DNA from: Amblyornis subalaris
Taxonomy: Eukaryota; Chordata; Aves; Passeriformes; Ptilonorhynchidae
Reading direction: 5' to 3'
Length of the DNA: 64,000 nucleotides
Assembly: GCA_018881555.1 (NCBI GenBank)
Contig: JACAXG010000014.1
Coordinates: 5,412,697 to 5,476,696 of the forward strand
The notes under the pieces are model-generated. The model was given only the letters and a program-made list of their open reading frames with translations, did no database searches and was not told the origin of the DNA. This document shows positions 63,165 to 64,000 of the stretch, piece by piece. A program made the position numbers and the translations under genes. Every line of letters starts with the position of its first letter. The stretch's first letter is position 1.

Positions 63165-64000
63165 ATTAGGTTATCAGTCAGTCTTTGGAAGTTCAGTAAA
63201 GATATAAAAAGCCTGCATTTATTGCTTTCACACTTTTGTAAATATGTTTGCAGACCTTTTTAAGAAAATGTATTCTACCATTTTGAGAGAAAAAAATAAC
63301 AATGGAATCATTGTCTCGTTTATCTATTAAAATTACAGGCAATATAATGTGCTGTGCTGACATTTCTAGGAGAAATAAAACCGATAAAAACGCCTCTTGC
63401 TCCATGGTATCTCAGTTGGTTNTACCTGGTGTTCCCCACCCACGGAAGACTTGCAAGGCACGGATGAACTTCCTGAACACAATCTTCCACAGGAAAAATG
63501 TAGCTGTCATTTTCGTTGTCTGTACTAAACATGGATTCCTCTGTCACAAGTCTTTAATTATTGGCTATTTTTGTTAATCAAACATCCTGAAAACCGGATG
63601 AATAGAGGTCTATCAAATAAACACGTTACAGCATTAAAGACACCACTNCACAGAAGATGCTGGGATTTCTGTTGCCAAGTTCACTAGGAGATGAAACAGC
63701 TGACTTCTTAGGAAGCTGTCAAACATCATGGCATTCCTTTGATGTTTGCAAGTTGTTGCTTTTTTCCTGTGATGGGGGGCCTTCCCCCCCCTTCCCTTTT
63801 TTTCTAATAATGAACAGTTACAGATGGTCGCTTTTTAATGCAAGCGAACATTAGATAATTTAATTATTATTGTGAAAATGTGCTTCCAAATAAATTAGAT
63901 TAATGGGAAATTCCCTTCAGAGCTTTTCTTATTTTTCATTCAAAGCTCTTGTCAAAATATCTGTTGAAGCAGTTCTGCTTTTTTTTTTTTTTTTCAGTCT

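Larger units (their letters stand above)
59982..64000 (+). other. NLGN1: NLGN1 3' UTR (at least to about 61.9 kb, possibly to or beyond the window end)
   Basis: This AT-rich stretch directly follows the stop codon and contains no other gene I can support. Candidate poly(A) signals AATAAA start at 61747, 61871, 62251, 62458, 62718, 63159 and 63616. Pumilio-type elements TGTAnATA occur at 60144 and 63237, and several ATTTA pentamers are present. From 59113 to 62189 there is no N, although the window averages about one per 530 bases, which fits a constrained region. Where cleavage occurs cannot be settled from sequence, and anything beyond the used site would be intergenic. Confidence 0.7.

Noticed and set aside
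1..64000. tRNA, rRNA, mitochondrial insertion, CRISPR or bacterial operon
   Set aside because: No cloverleaf, rRNA-like stretch, spaced direct-repeat array or mitochondrial gene was recognised; the content is vertebrate intron and exon sequence.

Overview
The window is vertebrate nuclear DNA, almost certainly from a bird. It is AT-rich and intron-dominated. At least six fragments match the 3' end of the avian CR1 LINE family, ending in the typical short tail repeat (variants of GATTCTGT). The only gene I can support is neuroligin-1 (NLGN1) on the + strand, represented by its last three coding exons and 3' UTR. There is no bacterial, phage or CRISPR content.

Layout. Positions 1-52300 are the 3' part of one very large NLGN1 intron, holding CR1 fragments, low-complexity tracts, a few GC-richer blocks and no gene I can support. 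Exon 52301-52513 encodes the [18 protein letters not shown]...HYSEG part of the esterase-like domain. It has two in-frame donors 27 bases apart (52487 and 52514), which add or omit the nine-residue splice-site-B (SSB) insert. Intron 52514-57381 carries a striking cluster of TGCATG (RBFOX-type) motifs and a CR1 copy. Exon 57382-58171 (790 bp) encodes most of the C-terminal half of the extracellular domain. A short intron (58172-59158) precedes the last exon, whose coding part (59159-59981) encodes the end of the esterase-like domain, the stalk, the transmembrane helix, the cytoplasmic tail and the terminal PDZ ligand TTRV. The 3' UTR starts at 59982 and contains several AATAAA signals. It may run to the end of the window.

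Biology. Neuroligin-1 is a postsynaptic adhesion protein that binds presynaptic neurexins. The SSB insert is the NLGN1-specific switch that changes neurexin partner choice. The most interesting observations concern how that switch could be controlled here: two weak competing donors, six TGCATG motifs within about 730 bp downstream, and a nearly identical inverted CR1 pair that flanks only this exon. The isolated Ns also carry information: all three that fall in coding sequence sit at fourfold-degenerate third positions, as expected if they mask real polymorphisms.
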